This document shows, in pieces, positions 25,315 through 38,800 of a stretch of DNA of 64,000 nt. The stretch lies in the NCBI GenBank assembly GCA_018881555.1, contig JACAXG010000050.1, positions 3,038,001 through 3,102,000 of the forward strand, given 5' to 3'. The position numbers and the translations under genes were made by a program. The notes beneath the pieces were generated by a model, which was given only the letters and a program-made list of their open reading frames with translations, was not told where the DNA came from and ran no database searches. Positions within the stretch are counted from its first letter, which is position 1; each line of letters opens with the position of its first letter. Source of the stretch: Amblyornis subalaris. Its lineage: Eukaryota; Chordata; Aves; Passeriformes; Ptilonorhynchidae.

Positions 25315-25569
25315 TTAAATCACATCCATCCCAGGAACGACAGCAGGGATGTTACCTGCTCCAGCCCCTGCGGCAGCCCCGTTGGCCACCCAGCCTCGAG
25401 GAGAGGGCCAGGGGCCTGGGAGGGATGACTGAGCACCAGGCAAACAACAGACATGCACAAGGGGAGGCAAGAAATGTAAAAACACACCTGAGACAAGTGG
25501 ACACTTGACATCCAACACAATGGCCAACACTATTGGAAGGATGTTGCACCACAGAGGCCTCCTCCCCAT
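25315..25569 (-). other. Unexplained GC-rich patch with open minus-strand frame
   Basis: An isolated GC-rich stretch in AT-rich surroundings. The minus-strand frame ends ...NGAAAGAGAGNIPAVVPGMD-VI before a TAA. A CAG acceptor-like site and a CAG|GTAAC donor-like site lie inside it on the minus strand. No family resemblance was found. Confidence 0.2.
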
Positions 25570-28500
25570 ACCATCTTTTATCTAGGTGTGCCCCCATCTC
25601 AAAGTCTGACACCCCACTACTTAATTTACCTCAGGCTATTCTTTTCACCAACAGGCACTAGCACTTCATTCTTTCTGATTGCTCCACATGAAAGATCAGG
25701 CTTTACAAATGTACATCTGCCTCCATCTGAGACTGAGCTGGTAAAAATTTAGACACCTCCTTGTTCTTAAAACAAGATTTTGTGACCCTGCCCAAGGAAT
25801 TTTTTGCTTTTGGTTTTCGATTTTATTCAGACTTTCACAGAAGAAAGCACAGACAAAAGAACAAGATAAATGTTTTTCCTTGCAGTCCTTCAGTTTTTCT
25901 ATCCTATATTCCAGACAAGTCTGGAAAAATTAAAAATGTTTAAAAAGTAGTGTNTTAATTTAAAATTATTATTTGAAAATGAAGTGGAAATTGGGACTTT
26001 TAATAATGAAATGGAGTTAGTATCTTTTTCTAAAGAGTCTTCTGAATAAGTAATCACTTTATTATTGAAATTTATCAAATTCTCACTCACCTCTCCTTTT
26101 CTCAATCTGATTTTGATTCCTTGAGTTCAAAATTGGATTATTTTGTGCGATNCATGAATATCAAATGTAGTCACTGGAATCTGCTGTTTAGTTAAATCAC
26201 TTCAATGTCTGATACAACCAGTTCCACAGTCTAAACGTTTAGTGATCTGTGGATCTGACTGCATCATAGCTTTTATTTTATATCATTGCCCACAAGTTGC
26301 CAAGGATGAAAGNCTGTCTAGACTGATGAACGGAGAAGAGGCAGAAGCAGTGTTTAGGATCCAGGTGTTCAGATATGTTGGTGTCCCTTACAACTACATT
26401 TTCCTGGACTGCAAAACTCAGATTTGTCACAGCAGCTGTTTGCAAGCCTGTAAGTTTTGCATGTGTGATGTGAGGATAAAGATGAAGTTACATTACTGCT
26501 GGGCCAAGAGAGCGGGTTTCTTATGTGGCAGTTTCTGAATCCCAGCTGCCATCATTTAGCTGATACTTAGCCCAGAGCAGAGTGTTCAACAATGGGCTTT
26601 TAGCATCCCCATTTAAAAGAATGCTTTCTTGCAGCAAGCCTGTNCAAAGACTTGGCAGAAATGAAACTAAGGAGCAATCAATAAAAACTTCGGCTTTACT
26701 ACTACAGCTAGATAGCAAACTATTTAACCATGATTAAAGAGGCAAAAATCCCATTTAAATCAATTTGTGTTTCATCTACATTATTTGGACTGATACTTTA
26801 TATTATTTCTGGAGCAGCCTGTCCAGTGATGTACATAGAAAAAAAAAATGTTCTGTAGTGATGGTAGTTTACAGCTTAAATTCCACACTTGTAGTCCCAA
26901 AGGAAAACGAACAGCAAAGAATCTGTCTCTCTCTGATCAGACAAGGTATGTAGTGCCAGAAAGTACACGACAGTACTTGCTCCTAACAGGAGTTATAACT
27001 AGGTGACATTTACAAGCATTCAGTTAATGAATTATGGGGTCTTGAAACAGGAGTTGTCTAATGGGAGCACTATAATATTCCAGAAGAACAGATTATTTTA
27101 CGCTGGGGCATCCCATAGTGTTATAATAGCAAGAAGATTTATTATTCAAAGCCCAGAGGGAGAATACTTTGTAGATCAGAGGAAAAAATATTATATCATA
27201 TTCTCAGTGCTTATCAGATACCATGACACAAAATACAATATCTACTTGATAGGTTTCAGGTGGTAGAGCTTTAGTCATTAATGGCAGCTGCCTCATGGCA
27301 ACAACATGTTATGAACTAGTTTATTTCTTTAAAGATATATCTGAAAGTCACCATGCTGACATTAAACAAGGGAAGAAATCAAAGCAGAAGACACAGTGAC
27401 ATTTTGGAAATGGACTCCAAAATAGATGCTAGGTCTAAAAGTCACAAGACTGCAAATGCACTCAACAAACAAAGTCTGAGAAAAACAGTACTGTGGTTTG
27501 CTTCTGCTTCCAGATATAAACATCAGTTATTGCTTCAGACCTTGTTATGTAAGTTGTCCACACAACAACATGGACTTCCTTTAAAAAGACAAAAACCCCA
27601 AAACTTTAGGAACATGTCATCCTGTTAAATCAGTGCTTAGTTCATCTTGTGATTCAAAACCTGGGCAAACCAATGTCATCATATTCATAAAATACTTTTG
27701 AAGGGCATAAATAAGTAATTTACCTTTGCACCTGATTTATTTTATTTTTCCTAATAGGACCTCACCTAGCCTCATCTAATTCTGAGGAAAAGGANATCAT
27801 GGCACCATAAGGGGCAGGGCATATTCCATATTGACTATTGCTCATGTGAGAAACAAAGACACCTCAGGATGTATCTGCAGAGTGGGTCTCGATTCCATCA
27901 TAGTGGGTTATCCAGTAGTGGTTGTCTTGAAGGGACCTGAATTGCCTTTTGTGTCTATTACCGTAAAGTATAGCTGTGTTACTTGTACTCATCCACATGA
28001 ATAAAACTGATGGCAGAGGATAAGAAACCCTTAAAAATGCATTGCTCACCTTAGNTCTTCTTCAAAATGTGCAGCCTAACAACGTCAGCATCTATTTGCT
28101 GTAGTTGACTTCATCTTCTCTTTGTGGAGAAAGGTAGGTTTCTTCCATGCAATTTTTTGGGGGTTTGGGACAAAGCGACAATGATTTCTTAGCCTACCAT
28201 ATGGCAAGAGGCCTTCCTCAGCATCATGCAGTTGTTAGCATTTATCAGGTCTAAGGTCCATAAATCTGACAAGATTCAGTTCCCTGCTTCCAGGTAAGAA
28301 ATTGAAGTTCTGTCTAATTATCCTTCTGCAGACCTCTTTCTTTGGTATTGCGAAATATCTTTAAGTGGGACATTCCCAAGCCTCCAGCACATGTGTTTAT
28401 GAAGCAGAAGAGATAGCTACAGCCCCAATAACTTCCATGCACAGCTGTGACTGGAGGGAGTTATGGGCTGAGAGCCCAATCAGTGAAGCAAGTTTTTATT

Positions 28501-31500
28501 TTCGTCTCTGCAGCTGACCTGGATGTTCAGTTCTGGGTATGTTGCAAGGGTGTGAAAGGGGTAGAATTTCTGAATCCTGATCTGTTTTATTATGGATGGT
28601 GAAAGTTCTTCCTTAATTCTCAGTCTTGTTTTTGAAATCCACTATTTTTGCAGAACTGAATCAAGACAACAACATGCATATCAAGATCTTTCCCCAGATG
28701 ACTGAGCACTTGGGGAATTCCCTTCCCCATTNCAACCAAGATGCTGAGAGATTCACTAGCATTGCTCACCGGAGTTCCCCAGCATCATTCGCAAGAACTT
28801 GATCTCTATATATAGGGCTTGGAGAGAGGGAAGGCTTTGTCCTTGGAAAATGGGAATGTGCAAGATGCCAGATTTAACCTGTCATTGCAGCCACAAGCCA
28901 TTAATATGAAGGAACAACCTACCTTCTCTGTGCAGAGTCTCAGTTGCATCAGCCTGCTTAGGTAAAAAAAAAAGAGCGGCAACAAGGACATTACTGTAAA
29001 AGGCAAATGTTACAAATAGCTTAAAAATACACTGTTACCGTACATCGTTTTGCACATATACTTCTAAATATGAGCATTCATTGTAATATTGCTCTCCTGG
29101 TTAAATCCTATTAGAATTCTCTTCAGGATCACATTGACAGTCCTGTGTCTTTCACTGTCATACCAAAACTGCCTCTGATATATCTGCTTAGGATACATCA
29201 TTTTGTCATGAAGAGATAACAGTATATTAGCCATTCTTTGAAACAGCCACAGTGGTTACTTGTCTCTGNATGTGCCAGTCACCAAAACTCAGACTTTCTG
29301 TTGTATATGGAAATTTGTTCCATATAAGAGTAAGCTCTGACAAGAAAATAATTTTATTTCCATATAATACATAGAAAATATATATAATTATGTACAATAT
29401 AGAAATAGAATATTTAGAGGTATTACATGTAAATATATATTATTCTATATATTATAGACAGAAATATAAGTCTAAATAAGCAAATATGGATATTTCATAT
29501 GTGCAGATATTAGGGACCAAGAAAGAGAAATCTTTCAAGCTCACTACATAAAAGTATATCTTTCAAACCTGAGCTCAAATCCTAACACAGCTTCTCATAC
29601 GTCTTTTACCATCCTAGTAATTCACACTATTATGTACAAATAAACTTCCCCGTTTTGGATGTGATCAGCATTGCTGGTAACAGTTCTGAACCATAAGTAC
29701 AATCGGGAGAGTCAATAAAACCCCATTAACTTACTCTCATTGTTCTTGCTGCTGGGTGTATCCCTTGTATGACTAAAATCATATTTGATTAGGAATTAAT
29801 TCTCAGAGAGACTGCTAGTACCTCTTTGTGAACAATACTTCTGCAAAAAAAAAAGCCCTCAACTTTTGCAAGAAGTGCATTGACTTGCAATGGTGGAAAA
29901 TGTACTCCANTATAGCTACATTTGTGCAAGTTGCCCCAGGCTGTCTATAGCTCCAGGTCTTTGTCTGCAGGTTCAGGCCACTGTTGACCTCAAATGACTT
30001 CAAATGAGCCTGCCTGCAAAAAAAGTTAGTGTTCCACAACAAGTCCTCTAAGTAGCAGATAGTCCTGCCTTGGCTGCAGGACAAGCTGTCTTGTGCCTCT
30101 GGAATACATGATGTCTTGGTTTGTATATATAGGTGTCAGAGCCCTCTCATGAAACAAGAGAGCTCCTATGCACAGCCTCATAGAGCTGGTAGAACTGCTC
30201 CTTCCTCTTCTTTTTCAGCTTTTGTTCCTAAGCAAGCAGTTTTGTNCATTCATTGACTTTTCATTTTAGAGAAGCATATACAGGCCTGATAATTTGCTGG
30301 GTTTTTGTCAGAATTGTACCAACTATGGCAGAATGACCAGAAATAAAAGATTCAACTTCATTTCCCACTCACATGGTCTCTTCTGGTCCTATTAAGCAAA
30401 AGCTAACAGGAAACAGCGGAGCAACTCCACTAAGCGGCTCATTAGAAACAAGAAAGTTTTATGTAGCCCATTGCAAATCACCATCGTGTTTTTAAAGTAA
30501 AAAATGTGACACTGCTTTGAAGTTGAATTCTTATTATTGTCTTGAGATTAAAACTGAAGTCTCCTATAATCAAAAAATACTTAAATATCTTCATGCATAT
30601 GTCATAATGTGGCTTGATTTCCTTGCCTTTGTACTCTTTTGGATAAACACATGTGCACAGCCCAGCCAGATGTTCCTGTATGACTAATGAACACACTGCT
30701 TCCTGACCAGTCCGAACGGCTGGGAGCTGCCATGCCTCCCTGTCAATAAGCTTTGGTAAAAACTAAAGCTAGGCAGTTTGAGGAACATATGGTTTATAGT
30801 TTACTGGGGGATCAATGAGCTCTAAGTGCATTCCTGTTAGTCCTGAGTCTTCTTCTCACCTATCATGATACTGCCAAAGCCAGAAATAAGCTACGGTGTT
30901 GCGCAGCAGGCAGTAGCATGTATATGATATTTTGACCCTTGCTTCCCCTTGCAGCTCTGCATGACACTCCCAAGCTCAAACATTCGAGTACTTCCATGAC
31001 TTGACCTTCAGCTCCTTTCTCCCTCAGATAAAGCACTGAAGTGACATTTGTCACANCACCAGTTCAGTTTTGTAAGGGTAAAATGAAAAGAAATGAAAAG
31101 CACTGAACCTTTCTAAGTCTTCTGAATCAATCACCCGTGTCAATGCTAGCTAGCTTTTTGCTTTGATTTCTGAAACAAATGATGTAGCTTGGAATCGCTA
31201 AAACCACAGTAGGTCACACAGTATGGCAAGGCAGTCTAGTAAGAATACTCCCAAACACATGGAAAAAATAAAAATACAGATAAAAATTAACGAAGTGTAG
31301 CTATACAAAGAACTTNTTAGTGCCAAAGAGAGTTAAATCCAATAGAGGCATTATGTCATTGTTATTTTATTTGTTTAATGTGGAACTCCATCTCTGCTAA
31401 ANCACAGTCTTGTGTTAAGCAGGTGATCCTCCTGAGCACTGCAGCTTCCAAGTCAAACTTGCCGTGAGCTCAGAGAGGTATCCTGATGCTGCTAAACTGT

Positions 31501-32029
31501 ACTGCTAAATGGCCGTAAAACTCAGCCATTCACACAGCTCCTCTCAGATGTGGTGTCAGAGGGCCCACCTCTTCTCTCTTTCCACTACTCCAAATCAGAC
31601 ACAGCTCCTTCAGGTTCCACATGCCTATGCTGTAGTCCTAAAGTGCTGTCTAGCCTAGCTGCCACCCAAAACGGAAGACTTAACTCCACATGGTGGACAG
31701 TTTTCCCTTCAGAGTGGAGACTGATTCATCCTCTCATAGAGGATGGATCATAGAAGATGAAGCCCCCGTGAAACCACAGGAGAGACCCCCATGGTTGAAA
31801 ACAGCTCTTCCCCATGAAGGCAGCTCCNGATTTGATGAGGCAATATCATATCCCAGAAAATGATATCCTGCACATGTGTATGGCGCTCAAGCTTTTTGAG
31901 TATCTTTTGTTTAGAAGACTATAACTGTGATGTTTAGTTCCTCTAACAATCACANTCTTCCTCCTAGGTCTACAATGAACCAAGNGAGTCCAATTTGGCA
32001 GGATTAAAATTTTGTTGACTTTTTTACGT
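25570..32029. other. Intergenic sequence, AT-rich, many single Ns
   Basis: No gene or repeat end identified other than the AT block at 29345-29480. Isolated N positions are more frequent from about 25.9 kb onward than in the first 25 kb. Confidence 0.55.
29345..29480. repeat. AT-rich low-complexity block
   Basis: Consists almost wholly of ATATAT, TATTA and AAATA strings, with repeated AGAAATA/AGAAAATA words. No coding signal. Confidence 0.8.
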
Positions 32030-32173
32030 CGTGGAATCTCCTTCTCTGGAGATGTTCAAAACCTGCCTGGATGCAATCCAGTGTAACCTACTCTGGGTGA
32101 ATCTGCTTTGGCAGGGGGCTGGGCTAGATAGTCTCCAGAGGTCCCTTCCAACCCCAACCATTCTGTGATTCTG
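32030..32173 (+). mobile_element. CR1 LINE, short 3' end
   Basis: The copy reads GGAATCTCCTTCTCTGGAGA, CAAAACCTGCCTGGATGCAA, GGCTGGGCTAGATAG, GGTCCCTTCCAACC and ends CATTCTGTGATTCTG, the CR1 3' UTR with its tail repeat. It is a different CR1 subtype from the 565-1166 copy, whose tail reads CTATGATTCTAT. Confidence 0.92.
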
Positions 32174-34869
32174 AAAGTATTTACATCCCAGGACCTGAGT
32201 CAGAGGACCAAGAATTCCCACAGAACATCTGTGGCAACCACACACTGCAGGTTTAATGACTGTAACAAGGTAGGTGGGCAATTATGCTGACATTGAAACA
32301 TCTGACCTCATTGGGCAGATTTTCCTACCAAAAAACCCTTCTTATGCTAAAGATGGAATAGGATGAAACAACACAAAATTCCCAAATTCATTAGCTTATC
32401 TAGAATCTGCTTTTATAATCAGTGTTCCAGATGCTCTAAAATATCAACTGTTACCACTATCGAAAAGTTTTAGAAGAGTCTGATTACTATGCTACTTTAA
32501 GTNTTTAGGCTATTTACTTTTTTTAATGACAGACGAAGTACCTTGTTAAAGACGAGAGGCTNTGCTTGAAAAGGTATAACATAAAGGCATTAAAGCAAGC
32601 ATCAGACCTCTTNATGGGCCTAGGTTGAAAACACAAACTCAGGAGCTGCAAAAAACTTCTTTTGAGGTCTCTGTTGTAGGGAAATATCCTGCTGTCAAAG
32701 CTGTGCAGTGCAAATTGCATATGTGGCTTTGTGGGCAGATCTCAGCTGTTTATTTTTACACACAGCTAAATGCGAACACTTACGCATTAGTAAATCTACT
32801 TGCAAATGCATTTCGGAAACACTCGTCAATTTTTTTTACCAGCTCTATGTCTCCACATTGAAAGAATTTCCAGACATAAATACCCATCAGTGAAAAGTGA
32901 CTGTGATTGTTCGAATTTAGAATTAGAAAGTGCTTAAATAATTCACACTTTGTAGAAAGTGACAGCAAGCAAACTGCAGTATCCATAACCCTAGGAACAA
33001 ATGTGGTTTACTTCACNTACAGTCACCGGCTTACAGGAGATGGTTTGCACACCTCAGCAACTGCCTTGGCATTTGATGNAGACTTTGCTTCAGATGAGGG
33101 GAAAGACACAAATCACACTGCCTAAAAAACTAATTTACACTTCACTCTTCTGTTGGCATCAGTGACAGTGTCATGTACAGAACAACATTGGACCAGATAC
33201 AGATACTCAGTTTCCATTTATGAGTAACCAGAATGAAGTTTCAGTCCTTTTGGATTTAAGCCAGTAGAAAATAACCTCTCCAGCTGTTCACCCACTAAAT
33301 CCTCAAAGACCTCCTGGTTTGTAGATCAGTGGTACTAAGCCAAATTGTATTATTAAAACTTGCCTATTTACCTTAAGTAGCAGTTCAGGAGAATGATGAT
33401 AATTGTCAGGTGGGGAACAACGGGGTAGCTCTGGGACCATGAGCAAGTCTATGCACTAAAGCATTAGAGAAGCAGCAGATTGCTCCCCAAATGACTGAAC
33501 GACCAGAGGAGTCCCAGATGAGGTATGAGAAAGGAAGTNCAAGCCACAGAAATTCATTCTCCTCACTCAAAAGAAGCAATTAAAACAAAAAGCCCCGCTT
33601 CNGTCATAGAAGCCCAGTTCCAGCACAGAGCCAGCCAGCCACAAAAGCTCGGCAACACCCTGTGTAATTAGTACCTCTGCAGTGAGCTGACCTCAGACAG
33701 CCAGTGAGCACACTCCGCTGTGGTGACAATGAGCAGCACAGTAAACCTCACCTGTCCCACAGCAGACATTGCCAGTAAGAGTTGTGAAAAACAGTGACTG
33801 TCTACATGGATTCTGCCCAGCAATTTAAATAATTGTCTGCTGAGCAGATCAAATGATTTTGCTTGGCTTCTCTGAGTCATGGTGCCAATCCCTACCATCT
33901 TCTGGAGCTCACTTGGTTGGATCATTATATCCTCATCCTATAATCAAACCTATGAGGGGAAAAAAAGGGCCTGTCCTCAGGATCAAGGAAGATCAAGGCT
34001 GTAGTATAAGGGTGGGGCAAACCTGAGAGTGCTTATTATAGGAAGTGCTGGCAATGATGCCTCAACATTAAGGTCATCTTATGTTTTGTCTTCTGTACCT
34101 AACATGAAAATGATGGCTTATGTCCTTCTTCCATGCTCTCTTATTCTTACAGTAAGAAAAAGTAAGAATTTGTAAGGTGTCCAAAATTGCAAGTCACATC
34201 TTTTACTTACTCCCCACCAAACCTGGGTTAGGTGCTGAGAGATTTAGAGGATCTGTTTGGCTTGCTTCTAAACATGTACAGGCTCTCTCCAAAAGAAATC
34301 TGCACAGATGGCAGAGAAATAAGGTCTTCAGAAACTGGGTGCAGACCAACTAGGTTTTCCTGGTAGTTTAAAGAAAAAATAATTTTTCTTGTGAATTAAA
34401 AAATTCATCTCCCCCATCTGTATCTTCTGTGGCCACAACATATCTGTACATTCAATACGTTCCCTCTGAAAATAAGGCTATAGTCCAAATAAAACTCCTT
34501 ATTTTCTTCAGGATTTTAAGACACACTGCAGCCCCTTAAAACATGGCATGCACATCAGGAATAAAAACTTCCACAGTTGCAAAACCCTGTATAATTCCTA
34601 CCTACCTACAGCCCCTCCAAGGGCTGGCTTCCATAGGCTGAAAGGCAGAGCCTGCAATGAAGGCTCAGCAACCTGCACCTGTAGGAGCACGGCCAAGCTT
34701 CAGGGGAGAAAGTTCTGGACCAGATGCCTAACATGCTCCAAGAACGGTGTTAGACAGNCACTGCCAGTAACACCAAAAGGCATATTCTGAAGTGGCTGGC
34801 AGGAAAGGTTTTGTGGAGGGGACAGCTTTAGCAAGGCCCAGTGCCTGCAGAGGCCCAGGAAAGGTGACT
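32174..34869. other. Intergenic sequence upstream of the FBXO30 CpG island
   Basis: AT-rich with no recognised repeats or exons. Single Ns are frequent up to 33602. Promoter-distal elements cannot be judged by eye. Confidence 0.55.
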
Positions 34870-35830
34870 TTAGTTACGGGACGGATTGCGGCGCTGCAGC
34901 CGTCAGCTGGATCTACACTCGAACCCGGGCACGGGCCTGAGTCCTGAGGTCGCCGCTCCCTCCCCGTCTCACGCCACTCTCGGCCCCAGCCGTTGCCGCC
35001 TCCGCGCACGCGCGCGGGGAACACGAAGAGAGCGCGCACGCGACATCCGGGCACCCTACCCGCCCACCGGCAGAGGGGGCAACGGGGCCGCGCCGGCGCG
35101 CGCGCGCTCCCAACCTCGGCCCCGCCCCCTCGGCCGCCCCGCCCCGCCCCGCGCGCTCCCCAGGCCCGTCTCTGCCACGCGCGCGCGCGGCCGGCGGGGG
35201 CGCGGCCGGAGCGGGGCCGCGCCGGGAGCCCCGCGGGCGGCGAGGCCGGGCCGGGAGAGGCGGAGCGAAGAGAAGCGAAGCGGACCGAGGGCGGCGGCGG
35301 CGGACGGAGCCCGGCGGGGAAAGGGCGAGGTGCAGCGCGGTTCTCGCGCCTTCCTGTCTGCCTGCCGAGCGACGGGGACGGGTGAGCCGCCGCTGCTGTC
35401 CGCGACCGGCGGGNAGAGCCGGGCCCTGCGCCCCGCCTGGGGCCGCGCCCGCTACCCGGCAGCCGGGTGGTAAACAAATGGCGGCCTGGCGGGGGCCCGA
35501 GCGCCCGGGGCCCGCCTGGCGGGGAGACGCCCCGCCGCTGACAGGTCTCGGTTGGGGGAGCCCGCGGGGGGCTTGGTGTGCGGCTCCGCCGGCGGCCCTT
35601 CCTCCTCGGCCGGCCCCCGCGGGGCCCGCAGCGCCGGCTGTGTGCTGGCCGTGCCGGGCCATGTAGGGTGGCCGCGGCCGCCCCGCCCCCGCGCCGGGCG
35701 CGCGGGTGGCGGCGGACCGAGCTCTGCCGCGGCCGCTTCCNCTGAGCCCGCCGCGCCGCCGGCGCTGTCGGGGTGTCGCGATAGCACGTGGGAAGGGGGG
35801 AGGGCCGGGGGCTGCCCGGGGGCTGCTGTG
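34870..35830. promoter_or_regulatory. FBXO30: CpG island promoter of FBXO30
   Basis: Composition jumps from AT-rich to very GC-rich with dense CpG across this interval, the only such island in the window. Visible elements include clustered GC boxes (CCCCGCCCC on the plus strand, about 35119-35150), NRF1-like GCGCACGCGC strings around 35002-35045, an ATGGCGGC YY1-like site at about 35478, and a CACGTG E-box at 35785-35790. There is no TATA box. This is a standard housekeeping-type promoter in front of exon 1. Islands of this kind often fire in both directions, so an upstream antisense transcript is possible, but I see no clear minus-strand splice donor to support one. Single Ns sit at 35414 and 35741. 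Confidence 0.85.
35230..35381 (+). other. FBXO30: Probable non-coding exon 1 (5' UTR) of FBXO30
   Basis: Within the CpG island the sequence ...GACGGGGACGG|GTGAGCCG gives a strong splice donor at 35382 on the same strand as FBXO30. No coding exon joins it in frame before the ATG in exon 2, so this would be 5' UTR, as in other vertebrates. Only the 3' edge is supported; the 5' edge is arbitrary because the promoter is TATA-less and start sites in such islands are usually dispersed. The segment is purine-rich (repeats of GCGAAG/GCGGAG around 35260-35290) and could form structured leader RNA. A cDNA would settle it. Confidence 0.6.
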
Positions 35831-38800
35831 GAGACCGCACTCGGAGTCTCCGTTCTGCGTGAAAGGACGGGGAAGAGAGCAAATAATCCAGAGGTATTGC
35901 TGAAATCCTTCTCTAATCCCTAGTGTTCGTGTTATTTCGAGTAGGTGTGCTCAGACCGTGCAAGAGGTGGTGTTTTGTCTCTTCTGCCAGTTTCTTTTTT
36001 TAATGGCTGTTTTTTGACGTGCAGTGGAGCCTTTGTTTCCCTCCCTTATGGAGGTAGAGAGCGTTGTGTGGTTGTACTCCTGTAACCCCACGGGTCGGCA
36101 ATCAGCAGCATACAGGGAGGTGACAGCAGCTTGTTGAACGGCTCGCGGCTTGGAACAGTTGTGTGGCCTCACTTCCAAAAGTTTTAGCGCCGCTGTTGTT
36201 TGCAGCAGGTCTTCAAAATTCTTAAGGGAAATAACCCGTGGGCTGGAAAGGTGGCTTTCTTTTGTTCTGTAAAGCTCTACTCGGATTTGGCTGAGGAGCT
36301 TTTCATAATCCTTATTTCCCTTTTGCTGATTATGTTGTTAATATGCCAGAATAAGTGTTTGTTAGCATACTAGTCCAAACCCAGGCCTGTGCTCCTGAAG
36401 TAACAGCATCACCTTGGTTGTGCTAGCACAGCACTTAAGGCAAGATACCTCCTCTGCTTTCTCTAGAATTGGTGAGTAGTACTTGATGGTTAAGTTCTCC
36501 TGGACACCTGCTGCCTTCTGCTGCACGTTGATGTCAAACACCGTAANTCGTGCTGTGATTTGGAGAGTTAAGGTTCATGCGTCCCATTTGATGAGGATGT
36601 TAGTTACGCTTATTTGTGATCTTCCCCTCTGCACCCCTCTCCCAGAAGTACAAAAAATATTAGAAGAACTTTTTTGGNAAGCAAGTTGGGTACCTGGAAG
36701 ACTAAAAAATACACTGGCAGCTTTACTCTGTCTTCCACTCTGTGCATGTAAATATCTGTGTGTAATTTCTCCATAGTGGTCAAGTTTCATCGAGAGAAAA
36801 AACAGATTAAAGAGGGTAAATTGGGATTATATTGCAAGCGGAGACTNCTTGTGGGGTCTCTTGCCTGATTTTCTTCCTAAGTTAGAAGGTGTTAGAGAAC
36901 AGGAGAATCCCAACAGAATGGGCAAAAGCTATGCAAAAGCAGTGTTTTTAATCTGCTGCCTGAATGTTCTTTTGCACTAAATTCTGCATTTACTCAATTA
37001 ACTTCTTAAATTTGGGTTGTATTTCCCTTGCCTCCTACTTTGGTGTTAGAAGTCTAATGGGCAAAATGAGTGCTGTGTTTAACAAGCAATATCTGGTTGG
37101 AAACTTTCTGGACAAGGTTTTTAGGTTGTAAAGAGTGTCTACAACAAAGGGTGCAGTCTACAATTTTGTGANGAACAAAGCATGTGGCTATTAGTCTTCA
37201 AGTGAACTCCTGTAGCTGCTGCAGATTTCAGCTGTGTAAGAAACCTGTGTTTTGTATTCAGTCCAATTGAAGTAAAAATAAAATTTCCCTCATATCAATA
37301 GACCTGTTTCTTTGGTGAGCTCTGTCTCAAAGGAGGCAATTGCTGTTTGCCTCTGGCAATGAGGACCAGTGGTATAGAGATGGGAGCAGGGAATCATCTA
37401 TATAGTCATCATTGTACTGGTGACAATTTCCCTTCAGTTTTCTTATCTGCATAATAAGAATGATGTGTCTGTTGGTGAGATGGGTAGATTGGTGGTGAGT
37501 ATTCCTAAGCAGACCACGAAGAAACAAATAGTTGCATTATTGATGGTTACAGAGAAATCTGTATAAGCGGTCCTGAGTGTCTGCACACTGTCTAGTCTCA
37601 ATATTGAATGAAGAAAAAAGATGAAAAGTCTTGTAATATAAACTGCTCTGAAATAGGCCAAGAGAGTTAAAATGGCAGGGGAGCTCTAGATTCTGTCTTA
37701 CTTTGCAAGCTACTGTTTTTAATGGTTTCTCATGTGACACTTGATGCCTTGTTATAATTTTATAGTAATCTGTTAATGCTATTTGAAGCTACAGTACCCT
37801 GCAAACCTCTACAGTCAGTAGAATGTTTAATTGAATAGATTGTGCTGTTTCTTACCAAATGTCCAACATTGATCTAAGCTCTTAATGTGAAATCATGATG
37901 AAAAAATGATAGGTCTAAACTTAAGGCTTGAGAATGAGAGGCATAGTGAGGTAAATTTCTGAGTGGTGTGGTTACAGCTGTTCATATAAAACTTTAGGTA
38001 GTGGTTCAGGCTGATTGTGATACCTGGTTCAGACTTGGTTACATAGATGCTGGAAGGTGGGTGGTGTTTTGTTGAAGTTCAGGCTTTTATTTGTCTGTTT
38101 GCAAACATCTCTAGCAGAAACCATAGTTTTCCAAAAGCTCTATTTGACAGAAAAATTTGTTGGAGTGATAGATGCATTGCAAATAGGATCTTTATTAGGA
38201 GTGTGCTTTATTGACATAGCTGTAATGCTCTTACAAAACCTTGTTTTGGCTGAGTCACTATTGTCACCAGATAAGGAATGTGTTTGGATAGGATTGTTCA
38301 GCTGGAGTCTTTGGGGAAAAAGAAATAGCATCAAGCCTGTTGACATTTGGAAAAGGCAGTCTAAATGATATTAGAGATAACAAATTGATGAATCATCGTA
38401 TGTCCTAAAGCCCTGCACAAACCTGTAGTGAAGATGTTTGTGTTTTCCAGTTCTTCATTCATGTTAGAAGCATTGAAAGAGCTGGTATAACATGCTCACT
38501 ATGAGATATATTCCCAGCTCTCTGTTGTCAACTGTTTGAGATAGGTGAGGTTTTGTTTAGACAATAATTTTATTTAAAACTGTCTATTTCTTTTACTATT
38601 CTGCTGGCTTTGAAACAAAGCAGCTTGGAATGGGGAAAAGCCTAGCAGTTGCTGTGAAAAGTCTTTCATTTGATAAGAAAGGGAAATATCAGAAAACAGA
38701 ATAGATTAAATTTGTTAAAACTGTCTCTCTTGTAATCTTCTTGTTTTACTTTTAATTTTTCAAAATATTTTGGGACAAACTCCCATCAATTGTACTTCAG

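Noticed and set aside
34728..35882. 384-codon minus-strand open frame, and several long plus frames, across the CpG island
   Set aside because: GC-rich sequence has few stops. The product is low-complexity Arg/Pro/Gly/Ala, overlaps the promoter on both strands and has no domain.
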